DNA of 64,000 bases from Micromonospora narathiwatensis (GTDB lineage Bacteria; Actinomycetota; Actinomycetes; Mycobacteriales; Micromonosporaceae). The stretch covers positions 4,402,001 to 4,466,000 of the forward strand of contig NZ_LT594324.1 in assembly GCF_900089605.1 (NCBI RefSeq), given 5' to 3'. How positions within the stretch are numbered: position 1 is the stretch's first letter; the number at the start of each line of letters is the position of its first letter. The notes under the pieces were generated by a model. The model ran no database searches. It saw only the letters and a program-made list of their open reading frames with translations, and had not been told where the DNA came from. The translations under genes were made by a program, and so were the position numbers. Positions 8,555-16,451 of the stretch are shown in pieces.

Positions 8555-8586
8555 GGTGGCCCGGGTCCGATCGGACCCGGGCCACC
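8555..8586. terminator. Long perfect palindromic terminator between bL37 and rsrA
   Basis: Perfect 14-bp stem GGTGGCCCGGGTCC / GGACCCGGGCCACC around a GATC loop, between the convergent ends of the bL37 gene (+) and rsrA (-). Likely works in both directions. Confidence 0.85.
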
Positions 8587-8628
8587 GGTGTCTTCAGCTC
8601 GGCCGTCTTCGGCTCGTCGCGATCACGC

Positions 8629-8922
8629 TCAGTCGGCGAGTTCGCGGGACTCGGTGGTCTCGAAGACCACCAGCTCGCTCAGCCGGACACGGAGTCGCTC
8701 CCGCAACTCCTCGGGCGCGGTCTCGTTGCCGCAGCAGCGGGCGACCAACGCCCGTACCTCCTGCTCGATGCCGTACTCGCGCAGGCAGGGCCCGCACTCG
8801 TCCAGGTGGTGCCGGATCAGCACGCGACGCTCCTCGCCGCACTCCAGATCCAGGTAGAGGTAGACCTCGGCGAGCACCTCGCGGCAGTCCGTCTCGTGCG
8901 GCTCTCCACAGCTCACGGTCAC
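8629..8922 (-). CDS. rsrA: Mycothiol-system zinc anti-sigma factor RsrA/RshA
   Basis: 97 residues, the usual size. It carries the ZAS zinc motif H-x3-C-x2-C (His39, Cys43, Cys46) plus Cys13, the set of ligands that forms a disulfide under oxidation and releases the sigma factor. An extra Cys63-Cys64 pair follows. Two starts are possible. GTG at 8922 overlaps the sigR stop as GTGA, the classic coupling arrangement. GTG at 8916 is spaced 7 nt from a GGGAGG. Both keep all ligands. It directly follows sigR on the same strand, as in Streptomyces and mycobacteria. Confidence 0.92.
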   Translation of the reverse strand: MTVSCGEPHETDCREVLAEVYLYLDLECGEERRVLIRHHLDECGPCLREYGIEQEVRALVARCCGNETAPEELRERLRVRLSELVVFETTESRELAD

Positions 8923-9722
8923 ACCTCCCGGCTGGCGGCGGCGGTCGAACCCTTCGACGGCGCGGCGGTGAACCCCCGCTCGGCCGCGTACTGCTCGAGC
9001 AGCTTGCGCAGATTACGCCGCCCACGGTGCAGTCGCGACATCACGGTGCCGATCGGCGTGCCCATGATCTCGGCGACCTCCTTGTAGGAGAAACCCTCGA
9101 CGTCGGTCAGGTAGACGGCCAGGCGGAACTCCTCCGGCAACTGCTGGAGGGCCTCCTTGACGTCGCTGTCCGGCAGCCGGTCGAGCGCCTCGGTCTCCGC
9201 CGAGCGCAGCCCGCTGGACGTGTGCGACTCGGCCTCGGCGAGCTGCCAGTCGGTGATCTCGTCGGTGGGCGCCTGGACCGGCTGGCGTTGCCGCTTCCGG
9301 TAGGAGTTGATGTAGGTGTTGGTCAGGATCCGGTAGAGCCAGGCCTTGAGGTTGGTGCCCTGCTCGAACTGGTGGAAGGCGGCGTACGCCTTCAGGTAGG
9401 TCTCCTGGACCAGGTCCTCGGCATCCGCCGGGTTCCGCGTCATCCGCAGCCCGGCAGCGTAGAGCTGATCGACGAAGGGCATCGCGTCCCGCTCGAAACG
9501 GGCCCTGCGCTCGTCCGTCTTCTCGGTGGTCAACCGCACATCCCCTCGCGTCGGATGCTTTCCCGCCGAGGATACGCGTACGGACGTGCCCGCAGATTCG
9601 GTTCCGGCCGGTGTGCTGGCGCTCACCGCTGCCGGCGCGGACCACTCCGGCGCGTCGAGCAGTCGCCTCAGCGCCCGCGCGTCCCGTTCGTCCCGTTCCC
9701 GGCTCCGTGTCTCGATCGGCAC
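8919..9722 (-). CDS. sigR: ECF sigma factor SigR/SigH (thiol-oxidative stress), with N-terminally extended form
   Basis: Core ECF sigma: region 2 ([14 protein letters not shown]) and region 4 ([11 protein letters not shown], then [20 protein letters not shown]). The frame runs 61 codons upstream of a second start (GTG 9539 with GAGGGGA just upstream), so both a long form of 267 aa and a short form of 206 aa are possible. S. coelicolor makes comparable SigR-prime and SigR forms, the long one from a self-activated promoter. Here a SigR-type promoter lies just upstream of the long start. The protein directs transcription of thiol-redox and proteolysis genes and is held by RsrA, encoded next. Confidence 0.93.
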   Translation of the reverse strand: MPIETRSRERDERDARALRRLLDAPEWSAPAAVSASTPAGTESAGTSVRVSSAGKHPTRGDVRLTTEKTDERRARFERDAMPFVDQLYAAGLRMTRNPADAEDLVQETYLKAYAAFHQFEQGTNLKAWLYRILTNTYINSYRKRQRQPVQAPTDEITDWQLAEAESHTSSGLRSAETEALDRLPDSDVKEALQQLPEEFRLAVYLTDVEGFSYKEVAEIMGTPIGTVMSRLHRGRRNLRKLLEQYAAERGFTAAPSKGSTAAASREV

Positions 9723-9762
9723 CGGTCACCCCCCTCGGCTGGAAAAGTCGTCCGGGGGTGGT

Positions 9763-9788
9763 AACGCACGCCGGAGGTGGCACATTCC
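9763..9788 (-). promoter_or_regulatory. SigR-dependent autoregulatory promoter
   Basis: On the minus strand GGAAT (9784-9788) and GTT (9763-9765) are separated by exactly 18 nt, the SigR/SigH consensus. The expected start of transcription is about 9756, upstream of the long sigR start at 9722, so an induced transcript would carry both start codons. Confidence 0.8.
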
Positions 9789-9803
9789 GCAGCCGCCCCG
9801 CCG

Positions 9804-9847
9804 TTCCTGGTCCCGGCCCCGGCCGCGACCGGCGCTGGGACCAGGAA
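9804..9847 (-). terminator. Terminator of the alpha/beta hydrolase gene
   Basis: Perfect 11-bp stem TTCCTGGTCCC / GGGACCAGGAA with a 22-nt loop, between the hydrolase stop and the sigR promoter on the same strand. It insulates the sigR promoter. Confidence 0.6.
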
Positions 9848-9945
9848 GGGCCTGGGAGGATGGCCCCGGATGCCCGAACCGGGCGCCCGACACCATCCGA
9901 TGCAACGACCCGCCGCCGCCCGGGGTCACGCTCCCACGTCCCGGG

Positions 9946-10563
9946 TCAGGCGGCGGTCCAGCCTCGGTCGTGCAGCCAGCCGCGGACCACCGCGGCGGTG
10001 CCCGCCGGGTCGATCCGCAGGTCGTGCCGTTCACCCGGGCGGACCACCACGTCGACGCCCGGGCCCGGTTCCGGGACGCCGAACGGGTCACGATCGCCGT
10101 TGACCACCAGGGTCGGCAGGCCGGTGGCCAGTTCGTCGGCGCGCGAGCGCTCCGGGCGACCCGGGGGATGCAGCGGAAAGGCGAGCGCGACGATGCCGGC
10201 CGCGCCGACGGCGCCGGCCGTACGGCAGGCGACCCGGGCACCGCTGGATCGGCCGCCGACCACCCAGCAGGCGAGGCCGGGGTGGCGTTCCCGCAGCGCG
10301 GCCAGCACCGCCGTCCACGCCTCGTCGAGGTGCCCGGCGGGGGCGGGCGCGCGCCGGCCGGCGACCCGGTACGGCTGGGTCACCCGGATCACGCCCACCC
10401 CGGCGGCGACCACCGCGTCCCGGACCGCGACCAGGTCCGGGGCGGTCACGTCGCCGCCCGCACCGTGGCCGAGCACCAGCAGGGTGGAGTACCGACCGTC
10501 CGGCAGGTCGGTGTCGACCCGGGCCGGACCGCGGGGCGTGGTGATCTCGTCGGTCTGCCGCAC
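9946..10563 (-). CDS. Small alpha/beta hydrolase (TEX30/dienelactone-hydrolase-like)
   Basis: 205 residues. The oxyanion-side motif G-H-G-A-G-G is near residue 33, the nucleophile elbow is G-R-S-S-G-A (about 105), and the later G-D-R-D-P-F and final G-E-R-H-D-L supply acid and His. That arrangement fits the TEX30/KANL3-like hydrolase branch. The substrate is unknown and no secretion signal is present. GTG start with GAGG 4 nt upstream. It lies between sigR and the whiB gene on the same strand, with terminators on both sides, so it is probably transcribed alone. Confidence 0.75.
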   Translation of the reverse strand: MRQTDEITTPRGPARVDTDLPDGRYSTLLVLGHGAGGDVTAPDLVAVRDAVVAAGVGVIRVTQPYRVAGRRAPAPAGHLDEAWTAVLAALRERHPGLACWVVGGRSSGARVACRTAGAVGAAGIVALAFPLHPPGRPERSRADELATGLPTLVVNGDRDPFGVPEPGPGVDVVVRPGERHDLRIDPAGTAAVVRGWLHDRGWTAA

Positions 10564-10730
10564 CGCCTCATTCTGCGGCCCCGGTCGGCGGGCCCGACGA
10601 TCGCCGCGCCCGGCGGCGGTCCGGCACCCGAGGCGTCGGGGAATTCCACGCTGGCCGCCACCCGGCGCCGACGCCGCCGGCCCGAGCGAGAGGGGCCGCC
10701 GCGACGGCCGTCCCAGGACGAAGAAACGGT

Positions 10731-10763
10731 GTCGCCCGCACCTCGGAAAGGGGTGCGGGCGAC
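10731..10763 (-). terminator. Terminator of the whiB-family gene
   Basis: Perfect 12-bp stem GTCGCCCGCACC / GGTGCGGGCGAC, 9-nt loop, directly after the whiB stop; the minus-strand RNA continues into a U-rich CCGUUUCUU. Confidence 0.75.
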
Positions 10764-10772
10764 GTACGGAAA

Positions 10773-11165
10773 TCAGCTCAATGGCACCAGGGTGAGCAGG
10801 CGGTCGCGGACCGGCGGACCGGCCTCGTCGGCCGCGTCCGGATCCGGTTGCACCTCGCTACGCCAGGCGACGAGCATCGCCCGCCGCTCGCGCGGCGTGG
10901 TGCCACCCCAGACGCCGTGGCAGTCACCCACCTCAAGTGCCCAGGCCAGGCAGGATCCCTGGACGTCACAACTGCGGCAGAGCGCCACGGCCGCGTCGGC
11001 CGGTTCGTTGGGTGCCGGAAAGAACGTCTCCGGATCCACGCTCTGGCAGGTACCTCTGGTCCGCCACGCCTCGTCCTGTCGCCGCTCCCGCAACGCCCGC
11101 AGCAGTCGAGGGTCTCGCCGTGCGGCGGCCACCTCGTGCGGGCGGGGCATACGCGCCCGTGTCAA
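10773..11165 (-). CDS. WhiB-family iron-sulfur transcription regulator
   Basis: 130 residues from the TTG at 11165, which has GGGGGAGG 8 nt upstream; the ATG at 11150 is the alternative. Four cluster-binding cysteines are Cys40, Cys63, Cys66 and Cys72 (C-x2-C-x5-C), followed by the G-V-W-G-G turn at 84-88 and a basic tail P-R-E-R-R. A fifth Cys82 is adjacent. WhiB proteins bind a 4Fe-4S cluster and the primary sigma factor. There is no AT-hook, so this is not WhiB7. In M. tuberculosis whiB1 sits next to pdtaS, but the extended N- and C-termini here stop me from naming a subclass. Confidence 0.85.
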   Translation of the reverse strand: MTRARMPRPHEVAAARRDPRLLRALRERRQDEAWRTRGTCQSVDPETFFPAPNEPADAAVALCRSCDVQGSCLAWALEVGDCHGVWGGTTPRERRAMLVAWRSEVQPDPDAADEAGPPVRDRLLTLVPLS

Positions 11166-11375
11166 TACACCCACCTCCCCCGTGGGGCCGGCTCTGATCA
11201 TGGGAGATCGATGGGTGTCATCCGCCCCGTGCGAACAGACGCCCAACACCGGCGCTGTGTTCTATCGCACCGACGCACGCGGGGACAAGACTCCGCGGTA
11301 AACATGGCTGAAAAGCCGGGCGACGATTCGGGCGCAACCTCGGCAAATTAGCACACGACAATGTGTCACCAGTGA

Positions 11376-12086
11376 TCAGAACAGCGTCATTTCCGTAACA
11401 TCCTCCTCGCGGGCGAGCGGGACCCGGGCGGTGAGCGCGGGACCGTCGTTGCGGACGTCACCGACCGCCGGGGAGACCGGCCGGATCTCCAGCCCGGCGA
11501 GCCACTCCGGAGCGGGCGGGGCGAGCAGCGCGGCGGGCTCGTCGGCCGGGCCGAGCCAGGACGCCCACCGCTCCCGGGGCAGCAGCAGCGGCATGCGGTC
11601 GTGCACCTCGGCCAGCTCGCCGACCGCCGCGGTGGTCAGCACGCTGAAGGTGAGCAGGGCGGCGCCCGCCGGCTCCCAGACCGACCAGATGCCCGCGAAG
11701 GCCAGCACCGAGCCGTCCACCGGGGTCATGTAGTACGGCTGCCGCCGGCCATCCGGGTCGCGGACCCACTCGTACCAGCCGTCGGCGGGGACCAGGCAGC
11801 GCCGGCGGGCGAAGGACGGGGCGTACGCCCGGCTGGTGGCGACGGTCTCCGCCCGGGCGTTGATCATGCGGGCGGCCCCGGCCGCGCTACGGGACCAGTG
11901 CGGCACCAGACCCCAGCGGCCGACGGAGAGCAACCGGTGCCCCTCCGGCGCCAGCCGGACCAGCGGCACCGGGTCGGTCGGGGCGACGTTGAAGTCCGGG
12001 CCGACCGCGTCGCCGGTCTCGTCGGACGACTCGAACAGCGCGCTCAGGTCGCCCGCGCTCCGGCTCGTCGCGTACCTCCCGCACAT
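11376..12086 (-). CDS. SRAP/HMCES-family abasic-site protein (YedK-like)
   Basis: 236 residues. The family needs Cys directly after Met to crosslink to abasic sites in single-stranded DNA. ATG at 12086 gives M-C-G-R-Y, whereas the GTG two codons upstream would bury the Cys. The ATG also lies 6 nt after a TAGCGT -10 box (12093-12098), so the message is probably leaderless. Other family residues are visible: N-A-R-A-E-T, P-A-D-G-W-Y-E-W and the His in H-D-R-M-P. The role is protection of abasic sites at replication forks. It is divergent from aroA, as for Rv3226c/Rv3227. Confidence 0.92.
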   Translation of the reverse strand: MCGRYATSRSAGDLSALFESSDETGDAVGPDFNVAPTDPVPLVRLAPEGHRLLSVGRWGLVPHWSRSAAGAARMINARAETVATSRAYAPSFARRRCLVPADGWYEWVRDPDGRRQPYYMTPVDGSVLAFAGIWSVWEPAGAALLTFSVLTTAAVGELAEVHDRMPLLLPRERWASWLGPADEPAALLAPPAPEWLAGLEIRPVSPAVGDVRNDGPALTARVPLAREEDVTEMTLF

Positions 12087-12188
12087 GCGCACACGCTAAC
12101 CCGCCGCCGGCATTCCGGCTGTCCCGCCAAGCGGGAGCTGGCACGATGGGCGGGTCCACCGGGCCGGGCGAGTTGGCACAATGTGAGC

Positions 12189-13490
12189 GTGGGGAATCTG
12201 ACCGCTACCCGGCCGCCGCAGCCGTGGACCGCACCGACCGCCACCGACCCGGTCGCCGCCACGCTGCGCCTGCCCGGGTCCAAGTCAATGACCGCCCGAG
12301 CCCTGGTGCTCGGCGCGCTGGCCAGTGGCCCGTCGACGCTCGACCGGCCACTGCGCGCCCGGGACACCGAGCTGATGGCCGGCGGGCTGCGCGAGCTGGG
12401 CGCGCACGTGTCGATCTCCGATGACGAGCGCTGGCTGGTCCGGCCGCACCGGCTGGTCGGCCCCGCCCACATCGACGTCGGCCTGGCCGGCACGGTGATG
12501 CGCTTCCTGCCACCGGTGTGCGGTCTCGCCGCGGGCCGGGTCACCTTCGACGGCGACCCGCAGGCCCGGGTCCGCCCGCTCGGCCCGCTGGTCGGGGCGT
12601 TGCGCTCCCTCGGCGTACGCATCGACACCCCCGCCACCGGCAGCCTGCCGATGGCGGTCCTCGGCGCCGGCCGGGTCACCGGTGGCGAGGTGGTCATCGA
12701 CGCCTCCGCCTCCAGCCAGCTCGTCTCCGGGCTGCTGCTGGCCGCGCCCCGCTTCGATCGGGGCCTGGTGATCCGGCACGAGGGGCCGCCGGTGCCGTCC
12801 GCGCCGCACCTGCGGATGACCGTGCAGATGCTCCGCGCCGCCGGGGCCGCGGTCGACGACGGCACCCCCGACGTCTGGGCGGTCGAGCCCGGTCCGCTGA
12901 CCGGGCGGGGCTGGGAGATCGAGCCGGACCTCTCCGGCGCGGTGCCGTTCTTCGCCGCCGCGCTGGTCACCGGTGGCGAGGTGACCCTGCAGGGCTGGCC
13001 CCCCAGCAGCATGCAGCCGGTCGAGCAGCTCCGCGCCCTGCTGACCCGGATGGGTGGCGAGGTGACGCTGACCACCGCCGGGCTGACCGTCCGGGGCACC
13101 GGCAGCGTGCACGGCCTGGTCGCCGACCTCTCCGACGTCAGCGAGCTGACCCCGGCGCTGACCGCGCTGGCGATGCTCGCCGACTCGCCGTCCCGGCTGA
13201 CCGGGATCGAGCACATCCGGGGGCACGAGACCGACCGGATCGCCGCGCTGGCGCAGGAGTTCGGCGCGCTCGGCGCGGACATCACCGAGTCCGCCGACGG
13301 GCTGGAGATCCGCCCCCGCCCGCTGCGCGGCGGGACCTTCCGGACGTACGCCGACCACCGGATGGCGCACGCCGCGGCGGTGGCCGGGCTGGCCGTCCCC
13401 GGCATCGAGGTGGACGACGTGGCGTGCACCTCGAAGACCATGCCGGAGTTCCCGGCACTATGGTCGGGGATGGTGACCGGAAAGAGCTGA
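12189..13490 (+). CDS. aroA: 3-phosphoshikimate 1-carboxyvinyltransferase (EPSP synthase)
   Basis: 433 residues. The shikimate/PEP loop L-P-G-S-K-S-M-T-A-R-A-L is near residue 28, followed by G-L-A-G-T-V-M-R-F (usually N-A-G-T), S-A-S-S-Q in the middle, R-G-H-E-T-D-R, and the C-terminal D-H-R-M-A-H-A. The enzyme joins shikimate-3-phosphate and PEP in aromatic amino acid synthesis. Two GTG starts are close: 12183 and 12189. I prefer 12189 because CACAAT lies 6 nt upstream, a leaderless layout; neither has a Shine-Dalgarno site. The 3' end overlaps rsgA by 31 nt, and the order matches M. tuberculosis aroA-rsgA. Confidence 0.93.
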   Translation: MGNLTATRPPQPWTAPTATDPVAATLRLPGSKSMTARALVLGALASGPSTLDRPLRARDTELMAGGLRELGAHVSISDDERWLVRPHRLVGPAHIDVGLAGTVMRFLPPVCGLAAGRVTFDGDPQARVRPLGPLVGALRSLGVRIDTPATGSLPMAVLGAGRVTGGEVVIDASASSQLVSGLLLAAPRFDRGLVIRHEGPPVPSAPHLRMTVQMLRAAGAAVDDGTPDVWAVEPGPLTGRGWEIEPDLSGAVPFFAAALVTGGEVTLQGWPPSSMQPVEQLRALLTRMGGEVTLTTAGLTVRGTGSVHGLVADLSDVSELTPALTALAMLADSPSRLTGIEHIRGHETDRIAALAQEFGALGADITESADGLEIRPRPLRGGTFRTYADHRMAHAAAVAGLAVPGIEVDDVACTSKTMPEFPALWSGMVTGKS

Positions 13491-14590
13491 CACGACGGGG
13501 GGACGTCCTGGCGACCAGGCGGCGGGAGTACGACGAGGACGACGTCCGGGTCCGACCCGGGAAGTCGTCGCGCCCGCGTACGCGTACCCGGCCCCGGCAC
13601 GAGAACGCGGTCGACGGGTTCGTCATCGCCGTCGACCGGGGCCGCTACACCTGCGTGCATCCCGACGCCGGGCCGGACGCCCCGACCGTCACCGCGATGC
13701 GCGCCCGTGAGCTGGGCCGCAAGTCGGTGGTGGTGGGCGACCGGGTCGGGCTGGTCGGCGACACCTCGGGCGCGCCGGGCGCGTTGGCCCGGATCGTCCG
13801 GATCGCCGAGCGCACCTCGGTGCTGCGGCGTACCGCCGAGGACGACGCGACCACCGCCGAGGGGCGGCTGGAGCGGGTGGTCGTGGCCAACGCCGACCAG
13901 TTGGTGATCGTCAGCGCGCTGGCCGACCCGCCGCCGCGCACCGGGTTCATCGACCGCTGCCTGGTCGCCGCGTACGACGCCGACATCGAGCCGCTGCTCT
14001 GCCTGACCAAGGCCGACCTGGCCGGCCCGGAGGCGGTCCTCGACTACTACACCGAGCTGGAGCTGCCGTACGTGCTGCTCCGGCCGGACTCCGCGCTGGA
14101 CGCGCTGCGCGCGCTGCTCGCCGGGCGGGTGTCGGTGCTGGTCGGGCACTCCGGGGTGGGCAAGTCGACGCTGGTCAACCGCCTCGTCCCGGAGGCCGAC
14201 CGGGCGGTCGGCACGGTCAGCGCGATCGGCCGGGGTCGGCACACCTCGACCAGCGCGGTGGCGCTGCGGCTGCCCCCGCTCCCGGGTCCCGACGGCGACC
14301 CTGGCTGGATCATCGACACCCCCGGGGTACGCAGCTTCGGGCTGGCCCACGTCTCGGCGGAGAGCCTGCTGCACGGCTTCCCCGACCTGGTGGACGCGAC
14401 GGTCGACTGCCCGGCGAACTGCCCGCACACCGGCGACGAGGCGGACTGCGCGCTGGACGCCTGGGTGGCCGCCGGCAAGGCCGACCCGCGCCGGCTGGCC
14501 TCGTACCGCCGGCTGCTCGCCTCCCGGTCCGGCGAGAGCGACCCGCGGGAGCCCGACCGGAATCCCGGCGACCCGCTCGCGGGTTCCTGA
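13460..14590 (+). CDS. rsgA: Ribosome small-subunit-dependent GTPase A
   Basis: 376 residues with the circularly permuted GTPase order of the family: G4 T-K-A-D (183-186), then the P-loop G-H-S-G-V-G-K-S (229-236), then G3 D-T-P-G-V-R-S-F. An OB-fold (about 50-115) comes first and a zinc knuckle (Cys317, Cys321, His323, Cys330) last. RsgA checks 30S maturation. The first in-frame ATG, at 13460, lies inside aroA. Homology would fit a start nearer the R-E-Y-D-E-D-D-V motif, where only a CTG (13508) is available behind a G-rich stretch. Coupling to aroA is likely. Confidence 0.92.
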   Translation: MVGDGDRKELTRRGDVLATRRREYDEDDVRVRPGKSSRPRTRTRPRHENAVDGFVIAVDRGRYTCVHPDAGPDAPTVTAMRARELGRKSVVVGDRVGLVGDTSGAPGALARIVRIAERTSVLRRTAEDDATTAEGRLERVVVANADQLVIVSALADPPPRTGFIDRCLVAAYDADIEPLLCLTKADLAGPEAVLDYYTELELPYVLLRPDSALDALRALLAGRVSVLVGHSGVGKSTLVNRLVPEADRAVGTVSAIGRGRHTSTSAVALRLPPLPGPDGDPGWIIDTPGVRSFGLAHVSAESLLHGFPDLVDATVDCPANCPHTGDEADCALDAWVAAGKADPRRLASYRRLLASRSGESDPREPDRNPGDPLAGS

Positions 14591-14592
14591 CC

Positions 14593-14615
14593 GGCGGGAC
14601 CCCATCGGTCCCGCC
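14593..14615 (+). terminator. Terminator of aroA-rsgA
   Basis: Perfect 9-bp stem GGCGGGACC / GGTCCCGCC with a 5-nt loop immediately after the rsgA stop. Confidence 0.7.
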
Positions 14616-14650
14616 GCCGCGGCCGTCCGGGTGTCGCTACCGTGTCCGGC

Positions 14651-15469
14651 ATGACCGGGTACGCCGACGACCTCGCCCTCGCCCACCTGCTCGCCGACGC
14701 CGCCGACGCCGTCTCCACGGCCCGGTTCCGCGCCCTCGACCTGCGGGTCGAGGCCAAGCCCGACCTGACCCCGGTCTCCGACGCGGACACCGCCGTCGAG
14801 CGGGCGATCCGCGCGTTGCTGGCCGAGCACCGGCCGGGCGACGGCCTGCTCGGCGAGGAGTACGGGGAGCAGCCCGCCACCGGCCCGGACGGGCGGCGCT
14901 GGGTGATCGACCCGATCGACGGCACGAAGAACTTCGTCCGGGGCGTACCGGTCTGGGGCACCCTGATCGCCCTGCTGGAGGCCGACCGTCCGGTCCTCGG
15001 CCTGGTCTCCGCCCCGGCGCTCGGCCGGCGTTGGTGGGCCGCCCGGGGCGCGGGCGCGTACGCCGGCCCCGACCTGGCCTCCGGCACGCCGATCCGGGTC
15101 TCCGGCGTCACGGGCCTGGCCGACGCGAGCTTCTGCTACTCCTCGCTGACCGGCTGGGAGGAGGCGGGCCGGCTGGACGCCGTGCTCCAGATCATGCGCG
15201 ACACCTGGCGCAGCCGGGCGTACGGCGACTTCTACGGCTACATGCTGCTGGCCGAGGGGGCGCTGGACGTGATGGTGGAGCCGGAGCTGTCCCTCTGGGA
15301 CATCGCCGCCCTGGTCCCGATCGTCACCGAGGCCGGCGGCACCTTCACCGACCTGGCCGGTCGACCGGCCCCGGCCGGCACCAGCTCCGGCGAGATCAGC
15401 GCCATCGCCACCAACGGGCCGCTGCACGGGGACATCCTGGCCCGGCTCGGCCGACCAGCCGCGCGCTGA
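14651..15469 (+). CDS. hisN: Histidinol-phosphatase HisN, inositol-monophosphatase family
   Basis: 272 residues. Metal-binding motifs of the IMPase fold: T-P-V-S-D-A-D-T-A-V-E, G-E-E, D-P-I-D-G-T-K-N-F and W-D-I-A-A. The close fit to actinobacterial HisN (Rv3137 type) suggests hydrolysis of histidinol-phosphate in His synthesis; an inositol-phosphate substrate cannot be excluded. The ATG at 14651 lies 7 nt after TACCGT (14638-14643), so a leaderless transcript is expected. The upstream GTG at 14642 overlaps that -10 box and is unlikely to be used. Confidence 0.85.
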   Translation: MTGYADDLALAHLLADAADAVSTARFRALDLRVEAKPDLTPVSDADTAVERAIRALLAEHRPGDGLLGEEYGEQPATGPDGRRWVIDPIDGTKNFVRGVPVWGTLIALLEADRPVLGLVSAPALGRRWWAARGAGAYAGPDLASGTPIRVSGVTGLADASFCYSSLTGWEEAGRLDAVLQIMRDTWRSRAYGDFYGYMLLAEGALDVMVEPELSLWDIAALVPIVTEAGGTFTDLAGRPAPAGTSSGEISAIATNGPLHGDILARLGRPAAR

Positions 15470-15497
15470 CCCGCCAGCGGTCCTCTATCCTCGCCAG

Positions 15498-16397
15498 GTG
15501 GTGTCCTCCGGTTGGTGCTTCCTGGCGGCGATGATCGTCGCGTACGGCTTCGCCAACCTGCTCCAGTCGGTGGCCGCGGCGCGGACCACCGTGCACCACA
15601 CCTTCGACCCGGGGCTGCTGCTGCGGCTGGCCAGCCACCGGACGTACCTCGTCGGGCTGTTCTGCCAGGTGATCGGCTTCGTACTGGCCTTCCTGGCCCG
15701 CCGCGACCTGCCGCTGTTCCTGGTCCAGGCCAGCGTGGCGGCCGGGCTCGGGGTGACCGCCCTGCTCGGCGTGCTGGTGCTCAAGTGGCGGCTTCCGGTC
15801 GCCGAGGTCGTGCTGCTCGTGCTCCTCTTCGCCGGGATCACCGCGCTGGTGCTCGCCGCCGAGCCCGCACCGTCCCGGCAGCTCGGCGCGGCGGGGCTGG
15901 CCGGCCTGGTGGCGGCACTCGTCGTGATCGCCGTGCTCGGCTTCTTCACCGCCCGGCTGCGCGGCGCGCCCGGCTCGGTGGCGCTCGGCTCGCTGGCCGG
16001 GTTGGCGTTCTCCGCCGCGGCGGTGGCCGCCCGCCCGCTCGCCTCGGCCGACTCGGCGGAGGCGTTCGTCCGCGATCCGCTGCTCTACCTGCTGATCGTC
16101 CACTCGGTGGTCGGGCAACTGCTGCTCGGCCTGGCCATGCAGCGCGGCTCCACCACGGCGGCGGTGGCCGCGATGGACGCCGCCGGCGCGGTCCCCGCGG
16201 CGATCATCGGCCTGCTGCTGCTCAACGACCGGATCTGGCCCGGGCGGGAGTGGCTGGCCGGCGTCGGCTTCGTGGCCACGCTGGTCGCGGTGGTCGGCCT
16301 GACCCGGTACGCCGAACCGCAGCACCACCACGCGGTCGCCCGCGAGCGGGAGCTGCCGATGGTCCCCGCCGGTACGGCCGCCCGGCCGCGCCGCTGA
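15498..16397 (+). CDS. DMT/EamA-like multi-span membrane permease
   Basis: 299 residues with about 9-10 hydrophobic helices and a short charged C-terminal tail rich in His/Arg (Q-H-H-H, then R-E-R-E-L). The helix pattern and length resemble drug/metabolite transporters, but no decisive motif is visible and the substrate is unknown. The GTG start lies 6 nt after a TATCCT box (15486-15491), so it looks leaderless. It follows hisN by 28 nt. Confidence 0.65.
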   Translation: MVSSGWCFLAAMIVAYGFANLLQSVAAARTTVHHTFDPGLLLRLASHRTYLVGLFCQVIGFVLAFLARRDLPLFLVQASVAAGLGVTALLGVLVLKWRLPVAEVVLLVLLFAGITALVLAAEPAPSRQLGAAGLAGLVAALVVIAVLGFFTARLRGAPGSVALGSLAGLAFSAAAVAARPLASADSAEAFVRDPLLYLLIVHSVVGQLLLGLAMQRGSTTAAVAAMDAAGAVPAAIIGLLLLNDRIWPGREWLAGVGFVATLVAVVGLTRYAEPQHHHAVARERELPMVPAGTAARPRR

Positions 16398-16451
16398 CCC
16401 CCCGCCTTCCTGACCCTTGGGCCACCGAGGTGGGGCCGCGCCGCACGGCGG

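Noticed and set aside
10773..11165. Naming the WhiB protein WhiB1
   Set aside because: Position near the pdtaS block suggests it, but the long N- and C-terminal extensions are unlike the 84-aa WhiB1.
12090..12092. GTG two codons upstream of the SRAP start
   Set aside because: It would place two residues before the catalytic Cys2, which must be N-terminal after Met removal.
14642..14650. GTG start for hisN
   Set aside because: It overlaps the TACCGT -10 box that positions a leaderless start at 14651.
12044..15427. An 1,127-codon open frame antisense to aroA, rsgA and hisN
   Set aside because: Compositionally repetitive and in the frame opposite conserved enzymes; no domain.
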